Assembly: GCF_000764555.1 (NCBI RefSeq)
Contig: NZ_CP009574.1
Span: forward strand, 868,001 to 932,000
DNA: 64,000 nt
Direction: 5' to 3'
Source of the DNA: Candidatus Francisella endociliophora
GTDB taxonomy: Bacteria > Pseudomonadota > Gammaproteobacteria > Francisellales > Francisellaceae
Part shown: positions 8,013 through 18,149 of the stretch, piece after piece
Position numbering within the stretch: position 1 is the first letter of the stretch
Layout: the number at the start of each line of letters is the position of its first letter
Notes under the pieces: generated by a model
The model's input: the letters and a program-made list of their open reading frames with translations, nothing else
Told to the model about the DNA's origin: nothing
Database searches by the model: none
Translations under genes and position numbers: made by a program

Positions 8013-9713
8013 CTAGATATATACCGACATATCTAAAGTAAGTGTATTCATATACTGTCCAGTATACAGCTTCTGGTAAGCCCATTCTGGACCGAACAGT
8101 ACATTATCATCAAAATAAGCCCTCTGAGCAGAGAAAACAAGCTGTTCTTTAATACCAACAGCACTCTTACCAAAACTAGGAGAAGCATTTGCTGTTACCA
8201 TTGGTATATTTTTAGCGTTATATGACTGACCATAAGTAACACCAAAGTTTGTACTTCTGCCTCCTAAAACTAATGAATAGTTGGCTGCGCCATACCATGC
8301 ACCAGATAAAACTCCCTCACCAGTGCCATTAAAGTCTTCCTTCTTACTGGTGGTCGCCCATCCTGCACCTAAGTTAAGGAAACCGCCACCAATTGTATAA
8401 GTCAAGTTACCATCAACGTTAAAGGCACCGACATTATCTTCTGAATGTCCCGTCAGATTATCTAGAGCTGAACCTATAGATGAATTGCCTGCACCAGCTA
8501 TATTAAATACATAACCAACGTTAAAAGCTCCAACTAAATTTTGAGTCCAACTATCAGCATAGAAAAGACCCGTAGAGAAATTCGCTCGCTTATCATTAGA
8601 ACCAAATACAGCAATGTTCGCGTTCCAGACTTGATCTTTATAGTTAACAGCTACATTTGTAACATTACCAGGTGATAAGAATTTAGTTATACCAGATGTC
8701 CAAGTACCACCACCGGCATATGTACCGACAGAAAGCTTACTTCTACCAGCAGATACGAAGAATGGTGAAGTATCTAAGTTACCAAAAATTACAAAAGCAT
8801 TCCCAAGCCCAAAAGATCCTGACTCATCAGTATCAAAATCAAATTGCGCTGTTACATAGTGACCAAGATTTGACAGGAAGTATAAGTTTGCACCAGTTAG
8901 GTATATATTTTGACCATTAGCATTTGAATTTGGAGGAGTTTTTCCATCAACAGGAGCTCTTGGCAAACTATTACCAAACCACGCCTGGGCATCAGCCTCA
9001 ATAAGACCACCAAAAAATACCGAGTAGTCATCAAACTTCTCTCTTTGGCCTAATAATGTAGAAGCAAATAAGTTTGATGAAATCTGTCCAATAGGATTAC
9101 TGTTGTTACCAGAGTAGGCACCTAAGTATGTAATCTGGCCTCCTGTTGTAATAGCAGGCGCACCACCAACGTCAATACCTCCATTTTGATTAAACACACC
9201 ACCAACAGGTGCATCACCAAGATTTACAATTGAGTCACTTGCATTGACATTTTCCATAATATCAGAGGCACTTTCACCTCCAACTAGAGCTTGACTTAAA
9301 TCACCTCCTGCGCCAGCTGCTGCTGCAATTGAGCGAGGACTTTTGTTACCATCTACTTTTGAACTATATGTTGTAAATTGCGAACTACCGTTAGAAGTAT
9401 TTTGCAGGCCACCTTTCTGTGCTTTTATCTGCTGTAACTGACCTTGTAATTGTTGAACCTGCTCTTGTAGTTTTAAAAGTAACTCTCTTTCATTAGCAGC
9501 TTGTTCATTCCCTTGATTACTATTAGTTGTCTGTGTTTGAGAACTTGACTTAGAATTTGTTTTACTACTTCCAATATTTTGGTCACCAATACTTGTTGCG
9601 CCAAGTGGTCCGCCTTGAGAAACAACCTCAGGAGAATCATCAGAATATGCATAGCCACAACAGGCTAAAACACTACCTAAAACAATACAAGTTTTCTTTA
9701 ATTTACGCACCAC
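8013..9713 (-). CDS. fupA: FupA-type outer membrane iron uptake protein
   Basis: About 566 residues. An N-terminal signal region (CIVLGSVLACCGYAYS) is followed by a Ser/Asn/Gln-rich linker with a Gln-rich coiled coil (ELLLKLQEQVQQLQGQLQQ, about 78-97), a Gly/Ala-rich stretch, and a barrel-like domain ending in LDMSVYI. It is homologous over the barrel to FupB but has about 90 extra residues at the front. FupA is required for high-affinity ferrous and siderophore iron uptake in F. tularensis. There is no ATG: candidate starts are TTG 9719, GTG 9713 and GTG 9710. I prefer 9713, with AAGG nine bases upstream. Confidence 0.85.
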   Translation of the reverse strand: MVRKLKKTCIVLGSVLACCGYAYSDDSPEVVSQGGPLGATSIGDQNIGSSKTNSKSSSQTQTTNSNQGNEQAANERELLLKLQEQVQQLQGQLQQIKAQKGGLQNTSNGSSQFTTYSSKVDGNKSPRSIAAAAGAGGDLSQALVGGESASDIMENVNASDSIVNLGDAPVGGVFNQNGGIDVGGAPAITTGGQITYLGAYSGNNSNPIGQISSNLFASTLLGQREKFDDYSVFFGGLIEADAQAWFGNSLPRAPVDGKTPPNSNANGQNIYLTGANLYFLSNLGHYVTAQFDFDTDESGSFGLGNAFVIFGNLDTSPFFVSAGRSKLSVGTYAGGGTWTSGITKFLSPGNVTNVAVNYKDQVWNANIAVFGSNDKRANFSTGLFYADSWTQNLVGAFNVGYVFNIAGAGNSSIGSALDNLTGHSEDNVGAFNVDGNLTYTIGGGFLNLGAGWATTSKKEDFNGTGEGVLSGAWYGAANYSLVLGGRSTNFGVTYGQSYNAKNIPMVTANASPSFGKSAVGIKEQLVFSAQRAYFDDNVLFGPEWAYQKLYTGQYMNTLTLDMSVYI

Positions 9714-9753
9714 AGACAAGCACCTTCTAAAATCAGCAACAAATGACTTCCTG

Positions 9754-9783
9754 AGTTTAGCACAATACTTAGTTTACTTTCAA
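9754..9783 (-). promoter_or_regulatory. Candidate promoter of fupA-fupB
   Basis: Minus strand: TTGAAA (9783-9778), 18-bp spacer, TAAACT (9759-9754), 40 bp before the likely GTG. No convincing Fur box (GATAATGATAATCATTATC-like) is visible nearby, although the family is iron-regulated in F. tularensis. Motif call only. Confidence 0.3.
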
Positions 9784-9857
9784 TAAAATTATACGGAGCA
9801 AAGTAGTAATTTTATTTATAATTAGATATGAAAAAGAATGAATAATTTAATAAATAA

Positions 9858-11672
9858 CTAGATAGGCATATATGGTGCATATGTAGGAGTCCAAGAAGAA
9901 AGATTAATCAATTTTTCAATCTCTGCATCAAGCTCTTCTTCATCTAGATCTTCTAGATCTATATCCACCCCATGAACACCTTCAAATATAGCTTGTTTTG
10001 CTACAGCTTTTGTGATTTCTCTACTTACTTCAACTAAGTCCGTTATCTTAGCAAGTAGTGGCTGAGTAATATCTTCATTGATAACCATCGGTGATAATTC
10101 ACTCAAACGATAACATGCTGCTCTAATCATACCGTCAGTCAAAGTTTTAGCATGAACTGCAACTGAGCCTAACCCTAGACCAGGGAAAATAAACGCGTTA
10201 TTCCCTTGAGAAATACGATATTCACGACCATTGTACATAACATCTGGGAATGGACTGCCAGCTGCTATTAAAGCTTTTCCATCTGTCCACTTGATTATAT
10301 CTTCAGGTAAAGCCTCACATAGAGATGTAGGGTTTGATAAAGGCATAATAATAGGATAACTATTATTTTCAGCCATAGTTCTAACAATCTCTTCCGTAAA
10401 TGAACCTGGTTGTCCAGAAGTTCCTATCAAAATATCACATTTCGCATTTTTAACAGCTTCTTCAAGAGTTATATAGTCAAAATCTTCAACGTTCCAGTTA
10501 TTGATCTCTTCACTAGTTTTCACAAAAGGCTTTTGCTCTGGAGTAATTCGTTTAGTCTTAAGCTTATCACACACTAAACCATATCTATCAACCAGATAGA
10601 TACTTTCTCTAGCTCTTTCAATTGATACACCTGCTCTATCAGCAATTACATCTGCAAGCTGCCTAGCAATACCACAGCCTGCACTGCCTGCACCATAAAT
10701 TACTATTTTAATGTCACAAATAGTGCTTATAGCTTCCTCTGCAGTTAATTCGCCGGCATTAATTTTAATTGTACTCGCAGTTTTAACGCCTGCGATACAG
10801 TTAGCTGCTGCAACAATACCAGTACCTTCAATATCATCATTAAATGTACAAAGTCTATCTTTGTAATGCTGTAAAATACGGGTTGCATTATCACGTCCCA
10901 TATCTTCCCAGTGTAAAAAGACATTAGGAAACCTTGCTTTAACTTGAGTCACAAACTCTTCGATAAATTCATCATAAGTTTCACCAGAAATTCTTGGCAA
11001 ACGTACACCAAGATACCCAGGAGCATTTATCAATGCATCATTGTTTGTTCCCATATCTAACTGAACAGGTAAAACTCTTGCTGGATCTATACCACTAGCA
11101 GCGACATAAACCATGATCTTACCAATACTAATGTTCATACCACCAATACCCTGATCACCAATACCAAGTACAGCTTCACCATCAGTTACAAGAACTAAAT
11201 CTATACTGTTATATTCGTATCTTTCTAGCATCTTAGCGATATGCCTTTTATGGTTCACAGATATAAACAAACCATTTTGCTTTCTAAATTGGCTACTATA
11301 TTTCTGTACAGCTTCACCAACCGTAGGAGTATATATAATAGGCATCACTTCTTCTAAATTCTCACGCACGAAATGATAAAAAAGCGTAGTGTTTAAATCA
11401 TGAAGTCTATTTAAGAAAACATATTTTTCCAGAGAATTAGGTTTTGCATCAAACTGACGTCTAACTCTAATAGCTTGCTCTTCAAGGCTTTCAACTTTCT
11501 CTGGCAGATACCCCAAAAGATTAAATGCTAATCTCTCCTCAACACTAAAGGCAACATCTTTGTTCAACACCCTGTTGTTTAGTAGCTGCCTACCTGTAAG
11601 ATTGGTTTCTATTGCAAAAACCTTTCCATTTTTATTACGTAACTTTCTTATTTTTTTTCCGCGTCTTTCCAT
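9858..11672 (-). CDS. maeA: NAD-dependent malic enzyme
   Basis: 604 residues; oxidatively decarboxylates malate to pyruvate in the cytoplasm. The malic N-terminal domain contains YTPTVGEAVQKYS (about 114-126), the catalytic-lysine region RLPRISGETYDEF, and the metal site HWEDMGRDNATRIL with FNDDIEGTG. The C-terminal Rossmann domain has IVIYGAGSAGCGIARQL (about 328-344). It is somewhat longer than E. coli MaeA (565), with a basic N-terminus and an acidic run near the end (EDLDEEELDAEIE). NAD rather than NADP preference is inferred from the SfcA/MaeA-like layout. It stands alone, divergent from ribF. Confidence 0.92.
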   Translation of the reverse strand: MERRGKKIRKLRNKNGKVFAIETNLTGRQLLNNRVLNKDVAFSVEERLAFNLLGYLPEKVESLEEQAIRVRRQFDAKPNSLEKYVFLNRLHDLNTTLFYHFVRENLEEVMPIIYTPTVGEAVQKYSSQFRKQNGLFISVNHKRHIAKMLERYEYNSIDLVLVTDGEAVLGIGDQGIGGMNISIGKIMVYVAASGIDPARVLPVQLDMGTNNDALINAPGYLGVRLPRISGETYDEFIEEFVTQVKARFPNVFLHWEDMGRDNATRILQHYKDRLCTFNDDIEGTGIVAAANCIAGVKTASTIKINAGELTAEEAISTICDIKIVIYGAGSAGCGIARQLADVIADRAGVSIERARESIYLVDRYGLVCDKLKTKRITPEQKPFVKTSEEINNWNVEDFDYITLEEAVKNAKCDILIGTSGQPGSFTEEIVRTMAENNSYPIIMPLSNPTSLCEALPEDIIKWTDGKALIAAGSPFPDVMYNGREYRISQGNNAFIFPGLGLGSVAVHAKTLTDGMIRAACYRLSELSPMVINEDITQPLLAKITDLVEVSREITKAVAKQAIFEGVHGVDIDLEDLDEEELDAEIEKLINLSSWTPTYAPYMPI

Positions 11673-11825
11673 GACTAACCACTTAAAATATTTAGTTTAA
11701 AAATACAATAAAAAACATCTAACTGATAAGTATCTAACAGTAGTTGCTTTTTTTCAACAAAAAATGAATACTATACGCTATTATACTCCCAAGAAATATT
11801 AGATTAAACCTTCTTTATTTATATA

Positions 11826-12740
11826 ATGAAAATTATTACAAATTTAAATAAAACAATAGATAATACTCCCAAAGCTGTAGCAATAGGCTCATTTGATGGA
11901 GTACACTCAGGACATCAAGCAATAATTAGTAAACTGCTAAATATCGCTAAAACTAATAATTTGTCACCTTATATCCTTTTTTTTGAACCTTTACCAAAGG
12001 AATTTTTCTTGAAAGAAAAAGCTCCTCTTAGAATATATGATTTTAGAAATAAGGTCATAAACCTAAACAAGTTTGGTATCAAAAATATAATTTGCCACAA
12101 ATTTGATCAAAAATTTGCAAATATTGAGGCTCAAGACTTCATTGAAGAGTTTTTGGTAAAAAAACTAAATGTAAAACACATAATTGTAGGTGATGATTTT
12201 AAATTTGGCAAAAAGCGTGTGGGGGATTATAACCTTCTTAAAAAATTCTCAACTATACACGATTTCACGGTTGATAAAGTTTCTACACTAAATATTGATA
12301 ATCATCGTGTAAGTAGTAGCCAAATACGTCAAGCTATCACAGATCATGATTTAACCCAGGCTTGCAAACTGATTGGACAAACATTACGATTTAATTCTAG
12401 AGTAATTCATGGACAAAAAAATGGCAGAAAAATTGGCTTTCATACAGCAAACCAAAAATTACCTAAAAATTCCGTATTAAAAGGAGTATATCTATCTAAA
12501 GTCTACTTAGATGACAATACATACTATGGTGTAACCAATGCAGGCACCAGACCAACTATTGATGGAAAAAACAATTTACTAGAAACTCACATTTTTAATT
12601 TTGATAAAGAAATCTATGGTAAACATATAACTACAGAGATCATATCTTTCATTCGCTCTGAAAAGAAGTTCAACTCTTTTGATGAACTTAAATCTCAAAT
12701 AACTCAAGATACAGAAACTGCAAAAAAATTAATTTCTTAA
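11826..12740 (+). CDS. ribF: Bifunctional riboflavin kinase/FAD synthetase
   Basis: 304 residues; phosphorylates riboflavin to FMN and adenylates it to FAD. The N-terminal nucleotidyltransferase domain shows GSFDGVHSGHQ (21-31), FKFGKKRVGD and the ISxxRVSSSQIR motif. The C-terminal kinase domain shows GRKIGFHTAN, KGVYLSKV, GVTNAGTRPTI and LLETHIFNFDKEIYG. Length is close to E. coli RibF (313). In many bacteria ribF precedes ileS-lspA; here a membrane protein gene lies between them, a partial conservation of that order. Confidence 0.96.
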   Translation: MKIITNLNKTIDNTPKAVAIGSFDGVHSGHQAIISKLLNIAKTNNLSPYILFFEPLPKEFFLKEKAPLRIYDFRNKVINLNKFGIKNIICHKFDQKFANIEAQDFIEEFLVKKLNVKHIIVGDDFKFGKKRVGDYNLLKKFSTIHDFTVDKVSTLNIDNHRVSSSQIRQAITDHDLTQACKLIGQTLRFNSRVIHGQKNGRKIGFHTANQKLPKNSVLKGVYLSKVYLDDNTYYGVTNAGTRPTIDGKNNLLETHIFNFDKEIYGKHITTEIISFIRSEKKFNSFDELKSQITQDTETAKKLIS

Positions 12741-12748
12741 TTTATCAT

Positions 12749-12766
12749 AAACTATTTTAGTTTTTT
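12749..12766 (+). terminator. Possible weak intrinsic terminator after ribF
   Basis: A 6-bp inverted repeat (AAACTA, loop TTT, TAGTTT) runs into six T residues, 8 bp after the ribF stop. The stem is AT-rich and so weak. Confidence 0.35.
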
Positions 12767-12823
12767 AAAGAAAGGAGTATCCTTCAAGTCTTGATAGAAT
12801 ATTTCAAATAACTATATTCTAAA

Positions 12824-13489
12824 ATGAAAAATTATATATCTCAGCCAACCTCATGGATTTATATAGCAGCTATCTTATTACCTTTTAATGGGGGCTATAT
12901 TAACGCTATTGCTCTAATAAGTTTTTTACAAAATTCTGTAGGTTATGTAACAGGAAATCTAACTTCTGCTGGTGTTTTTCTAGCCGATCAAGAATATTTA
13001 ATATTTCTAAGAATGCTTCTATTAGTTATATTTTTCTTAGGAGGCGCTATAATCAGTGGTTTAATAATAAAAAAACCTCATTACAATCAAGACTATAGTT
13101 ACCCCACCAATCTAGGATTACAACTAACTTTAGTGGCTATTGCTATTTTGTTACTTAAATATCATATAAGGTACTGTGAATATCTACTTGCCATGAGCAT
13201 GGGATTACAAAATGCTATGACGACTTACTATGGTTCTGCAATTATTAGAACTACTCATATGACAGGAACTACAACAGATCTAGGATTACTTATAGCTTAT
13301 AAGATCAAGAATAAAAAAATTGCAGCCTGGAAATTTAAACTATATGTAATATTAATATTATCTTTTTTACTAGGCTCTTTTATTGGTGCTCTAACATTTA
13401 AAGAATTTCATGAAAACTCTCTCTACCTGTCTATAGCTATTTATTTAACTATGATTATTCTATATAAAAAGAGCTATCAAGAAAGTTAG
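12824..13489 (+). CDS. YoaK/DUF1275-family inner membrane protein
   Basis: 221 residues with about six hydrophobic helices. Family features: the first segment LLPFNGGYINAIALISFL, then VGYVTGNLTSAGVFLAD (the G-x-VTGN block typical of DUF1275/YoaK), and a mid-protein MGLQNAMTTYYGSAIIRTTHMTGTTTDLG (about 126-154), also characteristic. The substrate, if any, is unknown for the family. It lies between ribF and ileS on the same strand, with 83-bp and 120-bp gaps, and probably has its own promoter. Confidence 0.8.
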   Translation: MKNYISQPTSWIYIAAILLPFNGGYINAIALISFLQNSVGYVTGNLTSAGVFLADQEYLIFLRMLLLVIFFLGGAIISGLIIKKPHYNQDYSYPTNLGLQLTLVAIAILLLKYHIRYCEYLLAMSMGLQNAMTTYYGSAIIRTTHMTGTTTDLGLLIAYKIKNKKIAAWKFKLYVILILSFLLGSFIGALTFKEFHENSLYLSIAIYLTMIILYKKSYQES

Positions 13490-13609
13490 TTTAATATCCA
13501 CCTATTTATATAATTTATCTATTAACATAATTACCTTTGTACTTTATAATTTGAGCTTAAGTAGTTTAGATTTCTCAATATAAATATTTTAAATACCTAA
13601 GGAAACCAA

Positions 13610-16417
13610 ATGAGTGACTATAAAGACACATTAAATCTCCCAAAGACATCCTTCTCAATGAAAGGAAACTTAGCAAACAAAGAGCCAATGATTCTTAACA
13701 AATGGGAAAAGCAAGGTATTTATAAAAAAATTAGAGAGCATTTTGCAGGTAGAGATAAGTTTGTACTTCATGATGGCCCTCCGTATGCGAATGGAAGTAT
13801 CCATGTGGGTCACGCTGTAAACAAAATCCTCAAAGATATAATAGTTAAATCAAAAACACTAAGTGGATATGATGCTCCATATATCCCAACATGGGACTGT
13901 CACGGTTTACCAATTGAATTACAAGTCGAGAAAAAACACGGTAAAGCTGGTCAAAAAATATCAGAAGATGCTTTTAGAAAAGAGTGCCGTAAATATGCAA
14001 AAAAACAAGTAGAAATTCAGAAGAAAGACTTCAAAAGACTTGGTGTGTTAGGACAATGGGAACAACCATATCTAACAATGAACTTCGACTATGAAGCAAA
14101 TATGATTAGAACCCTTGCAAAAATAATAGATAATGGTCACTTAAGTAAAGGCTTTAAACCAGTACATTGGTGTACCGCATGTGGATCTGCACTAGCTGAA
14201 GCAGAAGTTGAATACATGGATAAAGTATCTCCAGCAATTGATGTAAAATTCAAAATCAAAGATCAAGATAAACTAGCAAAAGCTTTTGGACTTGAATCAC
14301 TAAATCATGAAGCATTTGCGGTTATCTGGACTACAACTCCTTGGACACTACCTGCAAACCAAGCTATTGCTGTACATAATGAGCTAAACTATAGCTTAGT
14401 TAAAATAGAGGATTTTTATATAATTCTTGCAGAAAATTTAGTTGAGCCTACACTAAAAAGATATGCTCTAGAAAATGCTAAAGTAATTGCAACCATTGCT
14501 GGCGATAAGTTAGTTGGTATCTTTGCAGATCACCCCTTCTATAATCGCCATGTGCCAATTTTACATGGAGATCATGTAACTGATGATTCTGGTACTGGTA
14601 TGGTACATACGGCTCCTACTCATGGTGTAGAAGATTTCGCCCTAGGTAAAGAGCATGGTTTATCTATGGAAATTTTTGTTAAAGGAAACGGTTGCTATGG
14701 TGAGAATACAAAACTTTTCGCAGGTGAATTTGTTTTCAAAGCAAATGACAGAATCGTTGAGCTTTTAGGTGAAAAGAAACGCTTAATGAACTTTGACAAA
14801 ATTAAACATAGTTATCCTCATTGCTGGAGACACAAAACACCTCTAATTTTTAGAGCTACTCCTCAATGGTTTATTAGCATGGAGAAACAAGGACTTCGTG
14901 ATAAAGCTCTACAAGCGATCAAAGAAACTAGCTGGGCTCCTAGTTGGGGCGAAGCTCGTATAGAAGGCATGGTTCAAGACAGACCTGATTGGTGTATTTC
15001 TCGCCAAAGAACTTGGGGGGTGCCATTACCGTTATTTATCAACAAAGATACCGAGGAGCTACACCCAAATACTATTGAAATACTACATAAAGTAGCTGAG
15101 AAAATTGAAAAAGGCGGTATCGAAGCTTGGTTTAATTCTGAAGATAGTAACTTTATATCAGAAACTGATCAATATAAACGAGTAAAAGATACTCTAGATG
15201 TATGGTTTGACTCTGGCTCATCTAGTATGTGTATCCTTGATATCGACAAGCAACTTGCATATCCAGCTGATCTTTACCTAGAAGGTTCTGACCAGCATAG
15301 AGGCTGGTTCCAAACATCTCTACTAGTTGGTATGTCTGCTAAGGGTAGCCAACCATATAAAGAAGTCTTTACTCATGGATTTGTAGTTGATGAGCATGGC
15401 CGTAAAATGTCAAAATCACTAGGCAATGTAACATCTCCTCAAGATATTTATAATACTCTTGGTGCTGATATTCTGCGTTTATGGACTGCTTCAACTGATT
15501 ATAAAAGCGAAATGGCTGTATCTGATCAAATTTTAAAAAGAACTGCTGACACTTATCGTAGATTACGTAATACAGCTAGATTCTTATTATCAAATCTAAA
15601 TGGCTTTAACCCAGAAACAGATATTATTGAGTTTGATAAATTAGTTAAGCTTGATCAATGGGCAATTGCAAAAGCAAAAGATTTTCAAGATAAAATTATT
15701 GATGCTTATGAGAAATATCAAACTCATACAGTAGCTCAGCTAATCCATCACTTCTGTTCTGTTGAAATGGGTAGTTTCTATCTTGATATTATCAAAGATA
15801 GACAGTATACCGCTAAAACAGATGGACATCCGCGTAAATCAGCTCAAACTGCAATTTACCACATCGTGCATGCGCTTGTTAGATGGATAGCCCCAATACT
15901 GTCATATACCGCTGATGAGATTTGGGAAGCTACTCCAAAAACTACAGATTTACCAATCCAACTTTGTGAATGGTATACAGAACTTAAATCTTTTGATTCA
16001 AAAGATGAACTAGATCTAGATTTTTGGACAAAAATTCAAGAAATCCGTTCAGAAGTTAATAGAGTCTTAGAGATTAAACGAAATGAAGATCTTATCAAAG
16101 CATCTCTTGAAGCTGAAATAACTCTCTATGCAGATGAAGATAACTATAAACTAATTGAGAAACTAGGTAATGAGCTTAGATTCTTATTAATATCTTCAAA
16201 AGCCAACTTAAAACTTCTAGAAGAAAAAACTAACAATGCAACAGAAGCAAATATTTCTGGGTTATTTATAGAAATCAGCAAAATTGAAGAAACAAAATGT
16301 GAAAGATGCTGGCATCGTAGCCCTACAGTTGGACAGAATGAAGAGCATCCAACAATATGTCATCGTTGTGTTGAAAATATAACTACAGAAACTGGAGAGT
16401 CTCGTGAGTTCGCCTAA
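13610..16417 (+). CDS. ileS: Isoleucyl-tRNA synthetase
   Basis: 935 residues, class I synthetase, full length. The HIGH-equivalent is [12 protein letters not shown] (about 57-68), and the KMSKS loop is [10 protein letters not shown] (about 600). The editing domain has [14 protein letters not shown]. The C-terminal zinc-binding segment CERCWHRSP with CHRC is present, as in E. coli-type (mupirocin-sensitive) IleRS. AAGGAAACC before the ATG is a good ribosome site. Its 3' end overlaps lspA by 14 bp. Confidence 0.97.
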   Translation: MSDYKDTLNLPKTSFSMKGNLANKEPMILNKWEKQGIYKKIREHFAGRDKFVLHDGPPYANGSIHVGHAVNKILKDIIVKSKTLSGYDAPYIPTWDCHGLPIELQVEKKHGKAGQKISEDAFRKECRKYAKKQVEIQKKDFKRLGVLGQWEQPYLTMNFDYEANMIRTLAKIIDNGHLSKGFKPVHWCTACGSALAEAEVEYMDKVSPAIDVKFKIKDQDKLAKAFGLESLNHEAFAVIWTTTPWTLPANQAIAVHNELNYSLVKIEDFYIILAENLVEPTLKRYALENAKVIATIAGDKLVGIFADHPFYNRHVPILHGDHVTDDSGTGMVHTAPTHGVEDFALGKEHGLSMEIFVKGNGCYGENTKLFAGEFVFKANDRIVELLGEKKRLMNFDKIKHSYPHCWRHKTPLIFRATPQWFISMEKQGLRDKALQAIKETSWAPSWGEARIEGMVQDRPDWCISRQRTWGVPLPLFINKDTEELHPNTIEILHKVAEKIEKGGIEAWFNSEDSNFISETDQYKRVKDTLDVWFDSGSSSMCILDIDKQLAYPADLYLEGSDQHRGWFQTSLLVGMSAKGSQPYKEVFTHGFVVDEHGRKMSKSLGNVTSPQDIYNTLGADILRLWTASTDYKSEMAVSDQILKRTADTYRRLRNTARFLLSNLNGFNPETDIIEFDKLVKLDQWAIAKAKDFQDKIIDAYEKYQTHTVAQLIHHFCSVEMGSFYLDIIKDRQYTAKTDGHPRKSAQTAIYHIVHALVRWIAPILSYTADEIWEATPKTTDLPIQLCEWYTELKSFDSKDELDLDFWTKIQEIRSEVNRVLEIKRNEDLIKASLEAEITLYADEDNYKLIEKLGNELRFLLISSKANLKLLEEKTNNATEANISGLFIEISKIEETKCERCWHRSPTVGQNEEHPTICHRCVENITTETGESREFA

Positions 16418-16901
16418 ATCATCTTTTGCGCCAAAGCTAAAATACTTTGCCCTAGCCATACTAATTATAGTTGCTGACTTATATACAAAGCATTTAGCAA
16501 ATACAACTTTAGAATTTGCTCAACCTATGAAAATAACCGGTTTTTTCAACTTAACGCTTTTGTATAATCATGGAGCAGCATTTAGTTTACTTAGTAATTC
16601 CCAAACTTCATGGCAAATGATAATGTTCTCAATAGTATCATTAGTTGCAGCCATTATATTGACATACCTAATTATCAAACAACCTGCCAATGCTAAAATA
16701 AACTTATTATCATTCTCATTGATTTTAGGTGGAGCATTAGGAAATTTCTACGATAGAGCTTTTCAAGGATATGTAATCGATTTCTTAGACTTTCATATTG
16801 GCAACTATCACTGGCCTGCGTTTAATATTGCAGATTCTGCGATTACATGTGGAGTTATTTTATTGATATTAGCTTCTCTTTTTACTAAAAAGAAATCATA
16901 A
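16404..16901 (+). CDS. lspA: Lipoprotein signal peptidase (SPase II)
   Basis: 165 residues, four membrane helices; cleaves the signal peptide of prolipoproteins at the lipobox Cys on the periplasmic face of the inner membrane. The two catalytic aspartates are seen in [15 protein letters not shown] and FNIADSAI; the NHGAAFS motif is also present. The start is GTG at 16404 inside ileS, preceded by GGAGAG. The many lipoproteins in this window are its likely substrates. The conserved ileS-lspA pairing supports the call. Its end overlaps the convergent lipoprotein gene by 6 bp. Confidence 0.95.
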   Translation: MSSPKSSFAPKLKYFALAILIIVADLYTKHLANTTLEFAQPMKITGFFNLTLLYNHGAAFSLLSNSQTSWQMIMFSIVSLVAAIILTYLIIKQPANAKINLLSFSLILGGALGNFYDRAFQGYVIDFLDFHIGNYHWPAFNIADSAITCGVILLILASLFTKKKS

Positions 16902-17381
16902 ACTTTTCTTATAGTTATTATATAGCTGTCTAGCCTTAAACTTATTATCTCCATAAGAAATACTGTATATTGTATCTTCCATTCTGGTATTTTGCTCCAT
17001 TGTAATACCAACATATTTAAGATCAGGTAAAGGTTTATCAAGCTCAGCTATCACTGTCGCTGTTAAAGGCAGCTTTTCAGCCACCATAACAGTATAACCA
17101 CTGTTTTTAAGGTAATTAAGCAGTTTATCATATCTTTTATCAAAATCTTTACCTTCAAGATGTATAACCTGATCGGGATGATTTGCCACTAAAAACCTAA
17201 CACCTTCTATATCATTTGTATAGCTAGCATAATCTAAATCTTTAACATTATGAATTCTAGTTAGCTTATGATAGTGCTCAATATTATCTTCAATCTCTTC
17301 TTTAACTGTACACGCCCCTAACAACAAAGCCACTAAAGAGAATGTCAAAAATTTTTTATACATAAGAGAGTTTTCATTCAT
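16896..17381 (-). CDS. Small lipoprotein of unknown function
   Basis: 161 residues from the first ATG (17381), or 155 from the ATG at 17363, which begins the signal peptide proper (MYKKFLTFSLVALLLGAC). The lipobox LLGAC predicts SPase II cleavage and lipidation. The +2 residue is Thr, so outer membrane sorting is likely. The mature part is a mixed alpha/beta sequence (FDKRYDKLLNYLKNSGYTVMVAEKLPLTATVIAELDKPLPD) that I cannot place in a family. It is convergent with and overlaps lspA. Confidence 0.75.
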   Translation of the reverse strand: MNENSLMYKKFLTFSLVALLLGACTVKEEIEDNIEHYHKLTRIHNVKDLDYASYTNDIEGVRFLVANHPDQVIHLEGKDFDKRYDKLLNYLKNSGYTVMVAEKLPLTATVIAELDKPLPDLKYVGITMEQNTRMEDTIYSISYGDNKFKARQLYNNYKKSL

Positions 17382-17528
17382 AAATCTAGTATTATGATTA
17401 GTATACCTGTAAAGTGCTTATTTTATAAGATCTATAACCTCAAGATTAAGTCACATGACCTTATGCAAAAAACTTTATTTATAACTAAAATATTCATACA
17501 ATAAACAAAAAAGACTATTCAGAACAAA

Positions 17529-18149
17529 ATGTCAAAAACCTCCAATACAAAAAAATGGATGCAAGATCATACTTCAGACTATTATGTAATCCAAGCAAAT
17601 AAGCTTGGCTATCGTAGTAGAGCAAGCTTTAAAATTCTTGAGATACATGAGAAATATAAAATCTTCAAACCAAACATGTTTGTGATAGATCTTGGAGCTG
17701 CGCCTGGTGGCTGGTCTGAACAAGTTATTAAATATATTAGCAAAAATGGTAAGCTTATTGCTTTAGATCTGCTTGATATGACTCCTATTGCTGGTGTAGA
17801 TTTTATTCAAGGAGATTTTACAAGTGATGAAACGTATGAGAAATTAAACGAACTGGTAAATAATGAGAAAATTGACTGTATTATATCTGATATGGCACCA
17901 AACTTAAGTGGTAATAAAACTTCTGACCAAGCTAGATCAATTTACCTCTTAGAACTTGCTTTAGATTTTGCAAACTCAAACCTAAAAAAAGAAGGTGTTT
18001 TTATAGCTAAGGTTTTTCAAGGAGAAGGCTCTGATGATTTCCTAAAGCAAGTAAGAGAGTCTTTTAGCAAAGTCACTCAATTTAAACCCAAGTCTTCACG
18101 ACCAAAATCGAGAGAATTCTACGTGATAGCAACAGGGTTTAAAAACTAA
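17529..18149 (+). CDS. rlmE: 23S rRNA 2'-O-ribose methyltransferase RlmE (FtsJ)
   Basis: 206 residues; methylates U2552 of 23S rRNA using SAM. SAM motif I is [15 protein letters not shown] (about 52-66). The catalytic K-D-K-E set is consistent with [10 protein letters not shown] (N-terminal Lys), [10 protein letters not shown] (Asp), [12 protein letters not shown] (Lys) and the [11 protein letters not shown] end (Glu). Length equals E. coli RrmJ within a few residues. It stands alone; its end abuts the convergent MFS gene by a 4-bp overlap. The upstream gap shows no strong promoter match. Confidence 0.95.
   Translation: MSKTSNTKKWMQDHTSDYYVIQANKLGYRSRASFKILEIHEKYKIFKPNMFVIDLGAAPGGWSEQVIKYISKNGKLIALDLLDMTPIAGVDFIQGDFTSDETYEKLNELVNNEKIDCIISDMAPNLSGNKTSDQARSIYLLELALDFANSNLKKEGVFIAKVFQGEGSDDFLKQVRESFSKVTQFKPKSSRPKSREFYVIATGFKN

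Noticed and set aside
9720-9857. Fur box before fupA
   Set aside because: AT-rich text gives partial matches only; nothing close to the 19-bp consensus.
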